DNA from: Zarea fungicola
Lineage: Eukaryota > Ascomycota > Sordariomycetes > Hypocreales > Cordycipitaceae
Direction of reading: 5' to 3'
Assembly (NCBI GenBank): GCA_900169235.1
Contig: FWCC01000329.1
Coordinates: 62,001-126,000 of the forward strand
DNA length: 64,000 bases
Shown: positions 61,965-64,000 of the stretch, in pieces
Layout of the letters: each line of letters begins with the position of its first letter
Numbering within the stretch: the first letter of the stretch is position 1
Made by a program: the position numbers and the translations under genes
The notes under the pieces: model-generated
What the model was told of the DNA's origin: nothing
Databases searched by the model: none
The model's input: only the letters and a program-made list of their open reading frames with translations

Positions 61965-62612
61965 ACATATTCTTGGGCTGATACAGTCCGACATATCGAC
62001 ACTGACGAGGGCACCCGAAAATATTATCATTTGCTTCAATAGCGATGTAAAAATACTTCTTTGTATGCTTTTCCCGCAGCAGGGAGAGAAACGCAAGGAG
62101 AATAGCGATGGTGTTTACATTTTTGACAAGAGTCATAAAGCGTTGTCCGGAGATTTTTTTCGTCTTCTTTGACTCGAACTTCCTGTTTTGTTTCTTTCTC
62201 CTTTCTTCTTTTCTTCTTATGTCATTGTCTTCCATTGAAGAAATGTACGATTGGATGTATGAGCACATGTACTTTGCGATTTTTTTTGCATAGCGCAAGG
62301 GCAGAAAATACAACCAAGACCCACAGCAGGTTATATTTGGAGCTTTTATTAAGCTGGCTGTTTCGGGTTTGGCTGAATTCTGCACCTCTGCGGGAGTTTT
62401 TTTTTTTTTTTTTTGGCGTTTTAAGGAAATAAATGGGCTTTCCTTCAATTTTTTTTTAAAAGAAAACTCTAGATAGATGATTATATAGTGCAACCACCAA
62501 GTGGTAAAAGATTTAAATTGGTGAATTAATAAAAGTTGGCCAATAGATATCAGGATCCAAAAGTATCAGGCATTGTGATGACGTAAAACTAGTATATGCA
62601 TGCATTTCCTGA
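61965..62612. other. Convergent 3' region between the GCK kinase and RAI1
   Basis: About 650 bp, AT-rich with T-runs at 62397-62414 and 62449-62457. It should hold both 3' UTRs. No gene seen. Confidence 0.5.
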
Positions 62613-64000
62613 TTAGCTAGCAGTGTCTGCACCCAGGGCCAGTTTGATGCGCCAGTTTTTAAACGCATCTGAAAGAATATTGCCATGCCCAGTCTCTTCT
62701 ACCCGGTATACTTCAATGATTGGTGACTTTGGCTGCCGACTGATTCGCCACACACCTTCGTCATTAATGGTCTGCGTGAGAACTATAATCGTGTTAATGA
62801 GAGAATTTGGATATTACCTTTTAAGCTTTGTTTCAAATAGAGCTCACATTCTAGAAAGGAAGCTGCAAAGTTGACACACATGTCGGCATTCCAGGATGGA
62901 TTTGGCCGCCCATTGATAGTCTCTGGGATCTTCTGTGTCTCAATCTCCTGCACGTCCAGCAGGATACCATCGCGCGACCGAAACCCGACAATAATTTTCG
63001 GCACACCGAGGAGAAATGACTGAATCCAGTATTTCATGAGCTTTCGATGAAAATTGTCCATGTCACCCTGGCCACGTATTTCGGCGCTCGTTTTGAGTTC
63101 GACCCAGTTGATCGGGCTGCCTTTTTGTTCTGGTTTTGAGTCCCAGACTGGATTTTTTTGTAGCCAGAAGGTTAGAACATTATGAGACATGTCAAATATT
63201 GAGCCGTAGGTTGAACATACTTGCGTCGACTTCACCTCCGAGGCAGAGAATCGCTTTTCCGATGCCTGTGCGCACCACGGAGCAGTACTGCTCCTTGTTA
63301 TTGACTACTGCATTTTCTCGGTTCTCAATAAACGTTCGAGAGGTTGTGCCCCATGGTGAAGGTAGCGTCGCCAAGGTCTCGAATTTGTACCCTGTTTTTG
63401 CCTGTTAGAGCTGACGCCTGATGATGAGGTGAGGCTATGGCTATTACCCCAGAACTGCATGACCTCTACAGGAGGCCCATGTCTTCGATGTGTCTGCCCC
63501 TCATTCCTCCGAGAAGCGACTTTATACTCATTATTCTCTTCAATGAATCTATTCATGTAAGTTGAAGCGTGGAGGAGACAAACAGCGCGTCCTTACATGC
63601 AATCCTGCCGTCTTGTCAGTGCTGCGAGCTGCAGACAGCAACTATGTAAGCGCACATTGTACCTACCTGGTAAAGTGTGGCATTCATTTCAAAACTATAA
63701 ATTGTAAATTGTCAGAATTCTTGTAATGCTTGCCGATTTATCTTAGCCATACCCGTCAAAAGTATCAAATGGCGTTGCCATAATCTATACGTCATTAGCA
63801 GGGTCAGCAGGTCCATCGTCGAGTGTCCAGCTCACTTTTGTCATCATGCCTCGCCATGTTACAAAATTGGCATCTATTCTTTTCCCAATCTCCTGCTCAT
63901 AGGCCATGACGGTGGCCAGTAGGCTATCCAGGTGCTCATCTTTCGAGTCATCTAGCTTCTCAAAGGTTTCAAACCCTTTCGAAAGGTCCGCACCGAGCTG
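62613..64000 (-). CDS. RAI1: Decapping/pyrophosphohydrolase Rai1 (DXO family), 3' part, N-terminus beyond window
   Basis: Partial gene, at least 324 aa in the window. Exons 5' to 3': >64000-63836, 63784-63753, 63694-63667, 63604-63597, 63548-63448, 63391-63221, 63147-62848, 62782-62613. All junctions are GT-AG and keep frame. The product shows the Rai1/DXO motifs: FVTWRGMMTKIMATPFDTFD, GFEMNATLYQ, GPPVEVMQFWGYKFETLATL, YCSVVRTGIGKAILCLGGEV, then WVELKTSAEI and YWIQSFLLGVPKIIVGFR, and the C-terminal WRIKLALG. The acidic and Lys residues of the active site (EVD, ELK) are kept, so it should be active in 5'-end quality control as partner of Rat1. Exon four is only 8 nt. Confidence 0.92.

Overview
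The window is nuclear DNA of a filamentous ascomycete, most likely a Sordariomycete and probably of the order Hypocreales. The reasons are short GT-AG introns (mostly 48-90 nt) with CTAAC/CTGAC-like branch sites, a five-intron actin gene, Pezizomycotina-type versions of AZF1, CYK3, MAU2 and a GCK-class kinase, and dispersed short palindromes such as GTACTCCGTAC and CTACCTAGGTAG. The order-level guess is inference. I rebuilt gene models by joining reading frames at splice sites and checking that the junctions restore family-conserved sequence.

Layout. 0-16.5 kb is gene-dense: a CaaX-terminated ubiquitin-specific protease (-), mitochondrial ribosomal protein uL5m/MRPL7 (+), the Hsp70 exchange factor FES1 (-), actin (+), a GGQ-containing mitochondrial release-factor-like protein (-), a ThiD-family protein that has lost its catalytic signatures (-), a decayed Cys-rich gene with one in-frame stop (+), and a small serine palmitoyltransferase subunit (+). 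16.9-20.4 kb holds ELP2 (-) and URM1 (+) head to head; both act on the wobble uridine of tRNAs. 23.6-25.1 kb holds an AZF1-type C2H2 regulator (-).

25.1-45.8 kb is a stretch of about 20.7 kb in which I find no convincing gene. It is not obviously AT-rich or RIP-mutated, and it carries five of the six exact TACTCCGTA elements in the window and a strong G-quadruplex motif.

45.8-64 kb is gene-dense again: FLX1-type mitochondrial carrier (-), TOM7 in five tiny exons (-), SF3B4/HSH49 (+), the cohesin loader MAU2/SCC4 with a long Gln-rich extension (-), CYK3 (-), a Ste20/GCK kinase (+) divergent from CYK3, and the 3' part of RAI1 (-), which includes an 8-nt exon and runs off the window end.

Functional themes. 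Several genes serve mitochondria (MRPL7, the release-factor-like protein, FLX1, TOM7). ELP2 and URM1 act in one tRNA modification. CYK3 and the GCK kinase may both serve septation. There is no sign of a secondary-metabolite cluster, intact transposon, CRISPR array or rRNA, and no tRNA gene was recognised. A 39-nt G run with two Ns at 7721-7759 marks an assembly weak point.
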